In this document: positions 19,991 through 31,269 of the stretch, one piece after another
Numbering within the stretch: position 1 is the stretch's first letter
Layout: every line of letters starts with the position of its first letter
NCBI GenBank assembly: GCA_007258455.2
Contig: VDFB02252616.1
Location: 121,725,394 to 121,789,393 of the forward strand
Length of the DNA: 64,000 bases
DNA from: Sequoia sempervirens
Lineage: Eukaryota > Streptophyta > Pinopsida > Cupressales > Cupressaceae
Direction: 5' to 3'
Translations under genes and position numbers: made by a program
Notes under the pieces: generated by a model
Database searches by the model: none
What the model saw: the letters and a program-made list of their open reading frames with translations, nothing else
Told to the model about the DNA's origin: nothing

Positions 19991-21076
19991 TGTAATATCC
20001 CACCCAGGTGGAATATAGCCAAAACAAATTTTCTGCCTTATATCTTTTCTTTGGGTTACAAATGTTTGCTCGTTTGATGTTTCAAATTGTTAAGATGCCA
20101 AACCAATATTTGAATGCAGATAAATTTACCAATTTCCTAAATATATTAATGCATCATTTATGAAACAATATCCTCAAATCTGGTCATAAGTTGCAAATAT
20201 AATATAGACTAAAAACAGATTGATATTCTTTGCAAAATTAATACAAATGTACCCGGACTTGAGAATTGCAAATCTGAAACTCTAATCAGCTATACAGAAG
20301 TTCTGTAGCAGCAAATTGAAAACCTCATTATTAGATGTCTGATCCATTGTAGTGTCTTCCCACGCTAAAACTGAAGCTATTTGAATGTTATTGATTAACT
20401 GCCTTTTAATGAGGTAAAATACTGCCCAAAACCCAAGCGATTGAACCTGGAACTAACACGTCCAGCCTCTAGAAATTGCACAGCTTGACTGAAACAGCTT
20501 TCTACAGCCTTAAATCTCCACGTGGCTGTGAAGTGTGAGTGATAGCATTCAATAGAAGCCTTGAATGATTCATTCTTTCAATAATCTGGAACTTCTCCTC
20601 AATTACCTTGTATTTTCTGAAGATATATATACCGAAACTGTCCAATAAGAACCCACGTGCCAAGAGAAATAAGCACATTCAACAACAATAATATTCTATA
20701 ATGATAAACCTTGAAACCCTTGAATAGTTTGATGTAATCTCCACCAATGATGCACAATACTGTACCAAACACTATTCACGTGTACTGTAGCGCGGGTACT
20801 GTAGCAGCACAGTAAACCCTCGTAATCTTTTGTATTTCTTATCCAAATAAGCTCAAAACTCATATAATCTTTCACCATTAAACACTATTTTGACCTCTAA
20901 GTGAAGCCAAATCTCACAAGCAATTTTCAGCTGGTCTTTCACAACCTCAGGATGCACAAACTTCGAAGCAGCTACGCTCTCCAAAGCTGATAATGGCAGA
21001 AAAGGCTGAAACCCTAGGTTTCTTCTTCTCCACAGCAAAACTCTTCAAAACCAAATATCAAAATCCTGAATGAATG

Positions 21077-21658
21077 TGTTGATGTTATGGCAGCTTTGGG
21101 CTCATCCTTCCAGCCACGAGTGAAGACATAAATTCATCTAGCCTATCGGCTATTCATTTATTTGTGTTAATTAATGTGAAGGGGCACTTCACATGGCAAC
21201 AATGTAATTTCAATTTGGGCCGACCTTCCTTGTAATTCGCAATTTATATTTGTAATTGTCTTTTGTATTGTGGCCGACCTTCTACATGAAGAGGTGCGAC
21301 CTCTCTCATATTGTGTATTTATACAATGTCTCTTCCATTCATTTATAATCAAGCAAGTTCATTCATCCCTACAAGTGCGAACTTCATGAAGAGCAGGTTG
21401 AAGGTTCTATAAGTGTAGTTTTTGATGTCAAGGAAGAACAGATTATAATCTGTTATTGCATCTAGAGTTGATGCTGGATATTGGCCTTGTGATTGGCTTC
21501 ATTGTAAAGAATATTGTTGCCATTGTCTATATATAAGAAAGATATTTGTTGCTAGGTTTTTCTCCCTCAAGTGGAGGGTTTTCCCAGGGTATATGCTGTG
21601 TTATTGTGTCTGATTTGATTTAATTTTCTGTGTTTTACATCTGATCATAAAACCAACA
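21077..21658 (+). repeat. 5' LTR of copia A
   Basis: 582 bp, TGTTGATG...AACCAACA, with CTATATATAAGAAAG as TATA candidate near 21525. Shares its last roughly 110 bp (CTCCCTCAAGTGGAGGG region) with copia B LTRs, whose U3 is different. Confidence 0.93.
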
Positions 21659-21672
21659 TGGTATTAGAGAGG
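21659..21672 (+). promoter_or_regulatory. Primer-binding site of copia A
   Basis: TGGTATTAGAGAGG directly follows the LTR end; it matches the TGGTATCAGAGC initiator-Met tRNA PBS with one substitution in the first eleven bases. Confidence 0.85.
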
Positions 21673-22232
21673 GTTTATGTTGATGTTGCAGCGTCGGTAT
21701 TCACTTCCAGCGATCTCCTTGTTCAAGAATAATAAATTAAATATAGCTAAGGCTATTTAATTTGTTCTTAGTGATTGGACAAAATAAAAAAGACACGTCA
21801 CTTATATTAAATAGTGACTAATTATTAATGAGGCTTGATTTATGAATTGGCGCGATTTCTAAGGGAGCTGACCTCTTGTGTAAGAGGTGCGATTATTTGT
21901 TCAAGGCCGACTTGTGTTCTTTGAAGGGTCACGTCCTTCACCCTCATCTTGTATATATACACCTTCATTGTATCTCACTTCACATCGATTCATTCATTGT
22001 TCTCATTCCATCTCAAGTGCGAATTTATTCAAGGCAGATCGAAGTTACTCAAGTTCAAGTTCGGCATTGTTGGTGGCTGAGATTTATCAGCATATTGCTC
22101 CATTGTAATTCTGTGTTGCATCACTCTTTGGTGCATGTATTTGGGCCTGCATATCGGCCTCTTGTAAGGAGATCATTACAGCGATATTCTTTTCTCTTTC
22201 TCATTATTGTCTATCTCTATCTCTTCGTCAAG

Positions 22233-25200
22233 ATGGTGAACGGTCTTAAGATTGAGGATAGACTCGAAGGAGCATCAAACTTCACTTCATGGAGATTCAA
22301 AATTATGCTCACTTTGGAGGAAAACGAATTGGTTGAGTTTGTGGAGAGCAAAGTTCCCGAACCTATGGACGAGGAAGAGAAAGTTCAATGGAGGAAGAAA
22401 GATATCAAGGCAAAGAAGATGTTAGTTGATTCCGTGAAGGATCATATCGTTCCTATTGTCTCCAAGTTAAAGACGGCAAGAGACATGTTCAAAACCTTGG
22501 AGGAGATGTACGAAATCAACAACACTAGTCGGGCTCTTGCACCGAAGCAACAACTACATCATGTGAAGATGGCGAGAGGAGAAACAGTTATTGCTTACTT
22601 CATGAAGATTTCGGAGTTGAGAGATCAACTCTCTATAATTGGTCATGTGATAGATGACAAGGACTTGACCATGCTTTCTCTTAATGGTCTTCCTTCATCA
22701 TGGGAGTCCTACATTCAAGGAATCAGTGCAAGATCAAAGCTTCCCAAGTTTGATCGATTGAGGGCGAATTGCATTCAAGAGGAGTCTAGATTGGCTGCTA
22801 GAGGAATTGGTCAAAGCCCTACCAATGAAGACATTCATGTTCTCGCCTCTCAATCATCGAAGAAGAAAGGAAAAAATGGGAAGAAAGGACACTTCAAGAG
22901 GAATAGAGATAATGGAGCTGATGGTGCTCCCGCATTCAAGAAGAAGAGGGACCTCTCCAAAGTCCAATGCTTTAGATGTGACAAGGATGGTCACTTTGCC
23001 AAGCATTGTCCAACCAAGCCTAAGCAGCAGGCCACTTTTGCAGATGTTGATGATGTCTCCCCGCAGAAGGATTCATGTGAGTACTTATTCTATACGGCAT
23101 TGTCAAGCAATGTATCTACCGACACCAACACTTGGTTGATTGATAGTGGTGCCTCTCGCCACATCACCGGATTTAGGGAGCATCTATCTAATTTGGTGGA
23201 GAGAGATTCTAGTGAACAAGTCATTATTGGAGATGATGCTAGTTACTTGGTGAAAGGAATTGGGACCTCCACTCTCCACTTGGATTCCGGCATTACCCTT
23301 TAGTTGTGTGATGTTCTATATGTTCCAGGCATCAAGCGAAACTTTGTTTCCATTTCAGCCTTGGAAGACAAGGGTTACCAAGTTGCATTCTCTAAAGGCA
23401 AAGTTCTTGTGTGGACGAAGAACTCCAATTTCAAGACTGCTCGGGTGATTGGAGTTAGACATGAGAGTCTCTATAGGCTATGCACTCGTCCACTTCAAGC
23501 TCTAGTTCATGATTCTTCAAGCTTGTGTGATCTTTGGCATTGAAGATTGGCTCACCTTCACTTCCGGGCTCTACCTATCATGGAGAAGATGGTCTCGGGT
23601 CTTCCGAAGTTCAACCAAGAGCATGAAGGTATTTGCAGAGGCTGCGCCATGGGTAAGAATACTAAAGGTTCATTTCATAGTAGAGAAAATAGATCCAAAT
23701 GTATTCTAGATCTCATCCATTCTGATTTATGTGGTCCAATGTCTGTTGCTTCTTCGAGTGGTTGCTTGTATTACATTCTTTTTATTGATGACTACTCTAG
23801 AAAGACTTGGATTTATTTCTTGAAATCTAAAGAAGTTGAGGAAGTATCGGAAAGGTTCAAAGAATTCAAAGCTTAGGTGGAGAATCTGTCCGGGAAGAAG
23901 ATCAAAGTCCTGATATCCGATAATGGAGGAGAGTATACTTCCGACAGCTTTCGGAACTAATGCATTGAAGCTGGGATTAAGAGGGAGTTCAGTGTCCCTT
24001 ATAATCCTCAACAGAACGGTGTTGCTAAAAGGAAGAACAGATTGATCGTGGAAGTAGCTAAAGCCATGATTCATGACCAAGATCTGCAGACCTTCCTTTG
24101 GGCAGAAGCATCAAGGACAACAGTCTATGTTCATAATAGAAGTCCTCACCAGATCCTGGAGAACATGACTCCTGAAGAAGCCTTTACTGGGAAGAAGCCA
24201 GAAGTGAGTCATTTAAGGATCTTTGGATGTCCTGTATATATTCATGTACCAAAGGAAAAGAGGACAAAGTTGGAGCCTTCTGGCAAGAAGGGGATTTTTG
24301 TAGGTTACAATGAAACATCAAAAGCCTACAGGATCTATATCCTAGGTCAAAAATTGATCGAGATTAGTAGAGATGTCACATTTGAGAAAGATGTTGCATT
24401 CAGAAGATCCAAGGGCACTCACATGGAGATTGATAATGAAGAGTCTCCTCAGGATATGGAAGTTGACCATGCTCCTGAGATTTAGAGGGAGACTTCAGAA
24501 CCAAAAGAAGATAATGATCCAGTTGAGCCCTTGGAACCTATTGATGGGCCTACCGATATTGTGATTGGGAGAAAAAGACCTCTTTGGGCTAGGCAAACAA
24601 TGCAGGAGGCAAAAAGGTTTGCAGCTCCAAGAGGAACCTTCAGAAAAAGCAAGAGACCTCACAAGTTCTCTAGTTATGTTGCTTTGATGAGTCAGATTAT
24701 TGAGTCCGAGCCCTCTAGTGTTGAGGAAGCTTCTAGTCAACAAGTTTGGAAAGATGCTATGATAGAGGAGTATCAGTCTATTCTCAAGAATGATGTTTGG
24801 GACATCGTTCCTAGACCCGAAGGAAAATTTGTGGTATCTTCAAAATGGCTCTTCAAGATCAACCATGCGGCTGATGGGAGCATTGAGAAGTACAAGGCAA
24901 GATTCGTGGCTAGAGGGTTCTCTCAAAAAGAGGGAGTTGACTATGAAGAAACATTTGCTCCAGTTGCTCGCTATACTTCTGTCAGAACCATTATTGCCAT
25001 TGCTGCATCTAGAGGATGGAAGATTCATCAGATTGATGTGAAGACAACTTTTCTGAATGGTGTGATTGAGGAAGAAGTTTATATCGAGCAACCTGATGGA
25101 TTCGAGGTACATGGGAAGGAGTCTCATGTTTGCAAGCTGAAAAAGGCCTTGTATGGTCTTAAGTAGGCTCCTCGTACATGGTACGAAAGGATTGATCGTT

Positions 25201-26050
25201 ACTTATCAAGCTTGGGTTTCTCTAAGAATGATGCTGACTCAAATCTATATTTTAAGGTAATTGGTGGTGAAGCATTGATTTTGGTTTTGTATGTTGATGA
25301 TTTGATTCTTACTGGAGAAGACCACCTCATTCTCAAATGCAAGGAGTTGGCTTCTGAGTTTGAAATGAAGGACCTTGGGCTCATGCATTACTTCCTTGGC
25401 TTAGAAGTTTGGCAGAAACTAGATGTGATGATTCTAAGTCAAGGGAAGTACACCATTGATATACTTAAGAGGTTTGGTATGATGGATTGTAAATCCATGT
25501 CTACACCTATGGAGACCAACCTACATAAGTTGAAGGAGGCTACAGCTAGTTCAGACTTGGTGGATCCCACGATGTACAGGCAGTTGATTGGATCCTTGAT
25601 GTATCTAGTCAACACTAGACCAGATATCTGCTATGCAGTGAGTGCACTTAGTCAGTTCATGTGTGAACCGAGCCAGATACATCTTTTTGCAGCAAAACAT
25701 ATCCTGAGATACTTGCGAGGCACAATTGGATATGGATTGAGATATTCTTTAGGTGCGGATTTGGAGTTACATGGCTATACTGATTCTGATTGGGCAGGGT
25801 GTGTCACTGATCGGAAGAGCACCTCTGGATGTTGCTTCAGTTTGGGATTTGCTATGATATCCTGGTGCAGTAGGAAGCAGTCATCTGTAGCATTGAGTAC
25901 AACAGAGGTAGAGTACATTGCAGCTTGTGTGGCAACTCGGGAAGCAGTGTGGCAAGTAAGCTCCTTGCAGGATTGTTTGGACAATCAATGGAGCCTACTA
26001 TCATTCATTGTGATAACTAGAGCTGTGTGAAGCTTTCTGTCAATCCTGTG
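22233..26050 (+). pseudogene. Copia B gag-pol polyprotein, six nonsense codons and a frameshift
   Basis: Start at ATG 22233 (MVNGLKIEDRLEGASNF). Gag is followed by a zinc knuckle CFRCDKDGHFAKHC near 22970. Protease: WLIDSGASRHITG near 23135. Integrase: zinc-binding remnants, IHSDLCGPM near 23730, ISDNGGEYTS near 23920, YNPQQNGVAKRKN near 24000. RT: KARFVARGFSQKEGVDY near 24890, TFAPVAR, and LVLYVDDLILTG at 25282, with the catalytic YVDD intact. RNase H: YTDSDWAGCVTDRKSTSG and SRKQSSVALSTTEVEY near 25800-25920. All parts up to 25960 are in one reading frame; stops occur at 23301, 23541, 23874, 23956, 24483 and 25164. A small deletion near 25950 shifts the frame inside RNase H. The order gag-PR-IN-RT-RH defines Ty1/copia. 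Not functional as it stands. Confidence 0.93.
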
Positions 26051-26255
26051 TTTCATGACAAAACCAAGCATGTTGAGATCAAATACCATTATATCAGAGA
26101 TATGGTATTGAGGAAAGCTATACAGTTGAGGTATATTAGCACTGATGAGCAACGACAAACATTTTCACCAAGCCTCTCTCCAGGATAAAGTTTGTGTACT
26201 TTCGAGATAAGCTTGGTATGGTGGAGAATCCAACCCTAGCTGAGAAGGAGTCTCA

Positions 26256-26694
26256 GTATCAATGATCCTCTTTAATGCATTTCTCTTTGAGAGAGATTTG
26301 AGGTACAAGCCCTTGTTAATGCATTTCTCTTTTGGGATTTGAGGTGAAAGCCCTTGTTTCCACCCTCTGGGAGAGCCATGGTGGATGTCATGTGTGTGAC
26401 TCTATGACAACATCACGAGAGAGAGTCCGTGATGATTTTCTTGTACTTGTGTTTCACCCTCTGGGAGAGCCATGGTGAACGTCATGTTGAGGTGACATCA
26501 CGCAAGTGATGAACACTTGTACATACCATACATGGTTGTAGCCATTATGGTTGATATCACGATGAGGTGATATCTGATATCACGATGAGGTGATATCTTT
26601 CTTTTCCACATATGGTTGTAGCCATTGTGGTAGACATCATGATGAGGTGATATGTCTTGTGTAGCTGGAAGTATTCTCCCTAGCTGAGAGGGAG
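26256..26694 (+). repeat. Short repeats between RNase H and PPT of copia B
   Basis: Two copies of an AATGCATTTCTCTTT...GAGGT(A)...AGCCCTTGTT unit (26272-26355) are followed by repeated AGCCATGGTG and TGATATCACGATGAGGTGATATC words (26570-26650). The same modules, in more copies, occur in copia A. Confidence 0.75.
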
Positions 26695-27338
26695 TGTTGA
26701 TGTTGTAGCGTCAGTATTCACTTCCAACGATCTCCTTGTTCAAGAATAATAAATTAAATATAGCTAAGGCTATTTAATTTATTCTTAGCGATTGGACAAA
26801 ATAAAAAAGACACGTCACTTATATTAAATAGTGACTAATTATTAATGAGGCTCGATTTATGAATTGGCGTGATTTCTAAGGGAGCCGACCTCTTGTGTTA
26901 GAGGTGCGATTATTTGTTCAAGGCCGACTTGTGTTCTTTGAAGGGTCACGTCCTTCACCCTCATCTTGTATATATACACCTTCATTGTATCTCACTTCAC
27001 ATTGATTCATTCATTGTTCTCATTCCATCTCAAGTGCAAATTTATTCAAGGCAGATCGAAGTTACTCAAGTTCAAGTTCGACATTGTTGGTGGCTGAGAT
27101 CTATCAGTATATTGCTCCATTGTAATTCTGTGTTGCATCACTCTTTGGTGCATGTATTTGGGCCTGCATATCGGCCTCTTGTAAGGAGATCATTATTATG
27201 TTGATTCATTATATAAGTGATATATTGTTGCTGGGTTTTTCTCCCTCAAGAGGAGGGTTTTCCCAGGGTATCTGCTGTGTTATTGTGTCTGATTTTGAAT
27301 TAATTTTCTGTGCATTACATCTGATCATAAAACTAATA
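26695..27338 (+). repeat. 3' LTR of copia B
   Basis: 644 bp, complete; its last part (26695 to about 27192 aligns with the 5' LTR) includes the U5 end lost from the 5' copy. Ends AAACTAATA, where relatives have AAACCAACA. Confidence 0.9.
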
Positions 27339-28287
27339 GTTTAAGTGAAGGATCTGATCAGATTTATTCACGTCAAGGCATCGCCTCATTTGAGGTAGCC
27401 ACAAGTTTCAGAAATGTGGCATTGCTCGTGTTTTTCAAGGATTCTGTGAAAGGAGCTTAGTCGTCAGTGGAGCGGAAGCGTTTGCATTTTGGAGTTTGAT
27501 TACTATCAAAACTTTCATAGTGGTATTAATTCTGGAAATCGAGGAAGACATTACTCGCATAAGATAGGCAGTAACTGGTGATCGACGCCATTTTGGGCGG
27601 AGATCGGTGGGTGTGATAAGTGCTACATCCTAGTTCAAAATTGCGTCCACATCCCCTGTAACGGGCTTAGCCCTATGAAGTCCAGTTCGATATGTATGTA
27701 TCGGCCTCTACGGAAAAATTGAATGCATACATTGCTATGTTTGCTACGTACCATTCTATGTATTGCCTGATGATGGAAATTATAGTTTTACCGTGTAATA
27801 TGTATCACGAATATTGATGAAGCGAAACGAAATCAAGGATCTTCCGTAGAATGTTCAAGAGTAATCTTTGAATGATGATAGGAGATCATTCCGTGTCACA
27901 AATTTCAAACTGCAAGGAGCTTATCGTAGATAAAGTCAAAATGGCAATGGTAACTAAACTTCGGGTGTAGCAATCCTTTTATCGATCGGCCATTGGAGTC
28001 AACAGAGGAAGTTTGTATATTCGTAATCGTCATCTTGAAGAAAATGATGAATAGTCAAAGATGGGCCTGAGAAATCATCAATTTGGATATTAAGCGTTGG
28101 AGATTGGAGACCCGTGAAAAAATTCCTGGATCTCTCTATATCTTTTGGATGATCGAGAAAGTTCATAACGTCGATGTTCTCTATTGAAGTGTTTTGAGCT
28201 TTCCTTGGACGGAAATGTTGAAGGAATTCGTGTAATTCATATCAAGATGCAGCTTATGATTTAAAGAGGTCTCTTTATAAGATCAGT

Positions 28288-28710
28288 GAAGGGTTGCCTA
28301 CATGTTTGGCACTTGGTACAGGGAATGGCTCAAGAAAATGAAATTGAGTTACTGAGTGTATAGACTTTAGGCTGCACTACTATGATTTATCAGGAACACT
28401 GACAACTACTCCAAATGTATGTTGCAAAAGAAAAACTGGTGGCCATAGGGTCAAACCCTTACTCTCTCCGAGAGTATATGGTTGAGGGTACAACTTATGA
28501 TGGCAAAATCTTGATAATGGCTTGAAGAGGTGGCTATGGATAATCTTCATTCAATTACAAAGATTGCTGCACTATGTAATGATGCAGGTATTGCATACAC
28601 TGGAATCAACATTGTACCAGCGGCATATAAACTGAAACAGCCTTGAAGGGAGCTCGTGTAAGCCTATCTGGCTCAGGACTCTTCTATCGAAGATCTTTGT
28701 TTCTAAAGGC
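28288..28710 (+). pseudogene. Captured fragment of an ER-type Ca2+-ATPase (P-type) gene in copia A
   Basis: Forward translation shows, in the family's order: EGLPTCLALGTG (start of the conserved EGLP region, with about four residues deleted), TLGCTTMI, then DLSGTLTTT where the phosphorylation loop has DKTGTLTTN, KLVAIGSNPYSL, EYMVEGTTYDGKI, MDNLHSITKIAALCNDAGI and finally TETALKG (TEAALK in the family). This is the P-domain start and N-domain start of plant SERCA/ECA-type pumps, which load Ca2+ into the ER. Frameshifts after TMI, near DGKI and near the end, plus the changed DKTGT motif, make it non-functional. It lies between the leader and the RT relic of copia A and is absent from copia B, so it looks acquired by the element. 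Whether introns were removed cannot be judged from this short stretch. Confidence 0.82.
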
Positions 28711-29402
28711 TATACTAAGCAGATCTAAGTGCAAATGAACAACACTTAAGGAGATCCTGATTTCAACGAGATAAGTATTCTTTTTGTTTATACTTTTGAA
28801 ATCTAGGGTAAAATTCAGTTTGCTAAGTTGTGCAGGTCTGACATTGTTTACTTGAATCATGTGTGATTGGTAAAGTTCATAATAGTGATCACTGGCTTAA
28901 GTTCCCTTGGAGATGTCAGTCATTCATTGCATTTCGCTGTGAAGATCTCTGAGTGTGACTTTGAGATGAAAAGAGAAATACAATTTTGTTGTGATTAGAT
29001 GGTCACATCGACACCATTCTCTAATGCATGAACTATGATAGAGCCTTGACTCTTGGAGAGGGTTGGTTCTTCATGTTAACTGCATAATGCATTAAGGAAA
29101 TCTGTAGTTGTGCAGATTGTCTTTTGTCGTGTTGAGTTTAGCACTCTTGAGAGGAGTAAAAGATGGAAGAAAGAGTTATATCAGAATTCAATAAAGATAA
29201 GTTTCTTTATCCCTTCATTTTGATCTTTTGATATTTGCTACATAATTCTCTTATTTGTTGATTTCTTTATTCATGTTTTAAAAAAAATATTGTTCATAAA
29301 TTCTTATGTGTTCATGCTATAACTTGAGATAGTAAACCTTGTATGATTCTAGCCTTGATATTTCTTTGGATAGTTATAAACTGTTTGTAATCTCTCTCTA
29401 AA

Positions 29403-29765
29403 ATGCTTCCAGGACATATTGAGGAGCAAGAAAGTAATGAGAGATTGCACAAGGAGGAAGAGCTTCAAGCATCTTGTGAGGAAGTCATGCCGACCAAAGA
29501 AATGATCAAGCATGGTGTCACAACTTGCAGCCATGGGACTGAGTTGGTGGCTATAGGGAGTTCACTTCCAAAAGTCTTCTTTGCAATCTCTGAGGCATGG
29601 ATCAAGAGGGAGTTTTGTGACTCACTAAGAAGAAGTGAAGGTTGCAGTGTTGCAAGGCCAAGTGCTAAAGTCCTTGGAAGACCTCTTCAGCTGCTGAGAT
29701 CAAAATTGTACAAGTCAATCAATCTGAATTTGTCATTGGTAGCTCCTCAAACCTATTCGAAATAG
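29403..29765 (+). CDS. Unrecognised 120-aa ORF inside copia A
   Basis: Begins MLPGHIEEQESNERLHKEEE, an acidic, probably helical stretch, continues VTTCSHGTELVAIGSS and FFAISEAWIKREFCDSLRR, and stops at 29763. I do not recognise a copia or host domain. A second relic in another frame follows (WDEVEEDNLELSTVPEV, 29770-29880). It may be further captured host sequence or decayed integrase-RT linker. No evidence of expression. Confidence 0.3.
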   Translation: MLPGHIEEQESNERLHKEEELQASCEEVMPTKEMIKHGVTTCSHGTELVAIGSSLPKVFFAISEAWIKREFCDSLRRSEGCSVARPSAKVLGRPLQLLRSKLYKSINLNLSLVAPQTYSK

Positions 29766-29949
29766 TGTGATCTGGGATGAGGTCGAGGAGGACAATCTTG
29801 AACTCTCTACAGTACCAGAGGTGTGTGCTGCAAAACATTTATCTAAGGAAAGTGTTGCAGGCAATCTTGGACGAAGAGGTCTGAAGGTTGATGCAAGTAC
29901 TTGAAGATTCAGAGGGAGCCTACTAAACCTAAAGAAGATGGTAATCTAG

Positions 29950-30700
29950 TTGATCTTGGTTCCTTATGTTGATTTATTTCCTAAAGAGGATCACCTCATT
30001 ATCAAATGCAAGGAGTTAGCTTCTGAATTTGAAATGAAGGATCTTGGATGCATGCATTACTTCCTCGGTTTAGAAGTATGGCAGAGGCCTATTGTGATCT
30101 TTTGGACATTCTTGAAGAGATTTGGTATGATGGATTGCAAATCCATGTCTTCACCTATGGAAACCATTTTTTTAAAGTTTAAGGAGGCTGCAACTAGTTT
30201 AGATCTGGTGGATCCTCTATATACACAGTTGATTGGATTGTTGCTTCAAGGAAAATACATCTAGTTGCAACGAAGCATATCCTGAGATACTTGCGTGGCA
30301 CAATTGGATATGGCTTGAGGTATTCTTCTGATGTGGACTTGGAGCTGCATGGATATACTGATTCTGATTGGGCAGGGTGTGTCACTGATTGGAAGAGCAC
30401 CTCTGGATGTTGTTTCAGTTTGGGGTTTGCGATGATCTCCTGGTGTAGCAGGAAGCAGTCTTCAGTGGCACTGAGCACCGCAGAGGCTGAGTATATTGTA
30501 GCTTGTGCGACAGCTCGAGAAGCAGTGTGGCTTCGGAAGCTCCTTGCAGGATTGTTTGGACAATCAATGGAGCCTACTGTTATTCATTGTGATGACCAGA
30601 GCTCTGTGAAGCTTTTTGTCAATCCAGTGTTTCATGATAGAACTAAACATGTTGAGATCAAATACCACCATATACGAGATATGGTATTCAGTTGAGATAC
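29950..30700 (+). pseudogene. Copia A reverse transcriptase and RNase H relic
   Basis: RT palm and thumb relic: VPYVDLFPKEDHL where YVDD should be (the second Asp and following residues are lost), ELASEFEMKDLGCMHYFLGL, RFGMMDCKSMSSPME. After a deletion near 30240, RNase H is well kept: RGTIGYGLRYSSDVDLEL, YTDSDWAGCVTDWKSTSG, SRKQSSVALSTAEAEY, LRKLLAGLFGQS, VIHCDDQSSVKLF, DRTKHVEIKYHHIRDM. About 85-90% alike by eye to copia B. The upstream RT fingers, integrase, protease and gag are absent. Confidence 0.9.
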
Positions 30701-30824
30701 ATCAGCACTGATGAGTAGACGAAAGACATTCTCACCAAGCCTCTCTCCAGGATAAAGTTTGTGTACTTTCGAGACAAGCTTGGTATGGTGGAGAATGAAG
30801 CCCTAGCTGAGGAGTCTCAGTATC

Positions 30825-31264
30825 AGTGATCTTCCTTAATGCATTTCTCTTTGAGAGAGATTTGAGGTGCAAGCCCTTGTCAATGCATTTCTCTCTTTGA
30901 GAGGGATTTGAGGTGCAAGCCCTTGTTAATGCATTTCTCTCTTTGAGAGGGATTTGAGGTGCAAGCCCTTGTTAATGCATTTCTCTCTTTGAGAGATATT
31001 TGAGGTGAAAGCCCTTGTTTCCACCCTCCGGGAGAGCCATGGTGGATGTCATCTGTGTGACTCCATGACAACATCATGTGAGAGAGTCCGTGATGATTTT
31101 CTTGTACTTGTGCCTTTTCACCCTCTGGGAGTAGCCATGGTGAATGTCACGATGAGGTGACGATATCACATTGAGTGATGAGCACTTGTGTACTTTTACC
31201 ATCCATGGGAGTAGCCATGATGGTTGATATCATGGTGAGGTGATATCTCTTCTTTACCATCCAT
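30825..31264 (+). repeat. Tandem repeats before the PPT of copia A
   Basis: Four units of about 46-48 bp start near 30836, 30880, 30927 and 30974, each AATGCATTTCTCT...GAGAG-GATTTGAGGTG(C/A)AAGCCCTTGTT. They are followed by units of about 60 bp with GGGAGTAGCCATGATGGTTG and ATATCA-GGTGAGGTGATATC. The latter continue after the C2 insertion at 35866-36010, in three more copies. Copia B has fewer copies. Confidence 0.85.
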
Positions 31265-31269
31265 GGGAG

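Larger units (their letters stand above)
21678..27338 (+). mobile_element. Copia element B, nested in A
   Basis: Flanked by the perfect 5-bp duplication GTTTA (21673-21677 and 27339-27343). The 3' LTR is 26695-27338 (TGTTGATGTTG...AAACTAATA). The 5' LTR keeps only 21678-22178, then jumps to leader sequence, so its last 140 or so bases and the PBS are gone. The polypurine GAGAGGGAG lies before 26695. About 14 differences in 501 shared LTR bases, 13 of them transitions. The U3 differs from copia A but the U5 end is shared, so A and B are sibling subfamilies. Confidence 0.92.

Noticed and set aside
21876..22232. N-terminal extension of the copia B gag frame back to 21876
   Set aside because: It lies in the LTR B sequence, is also open in the solo-like 3' copy (26914-27204), and the typical gag start is the ATG at 22233.
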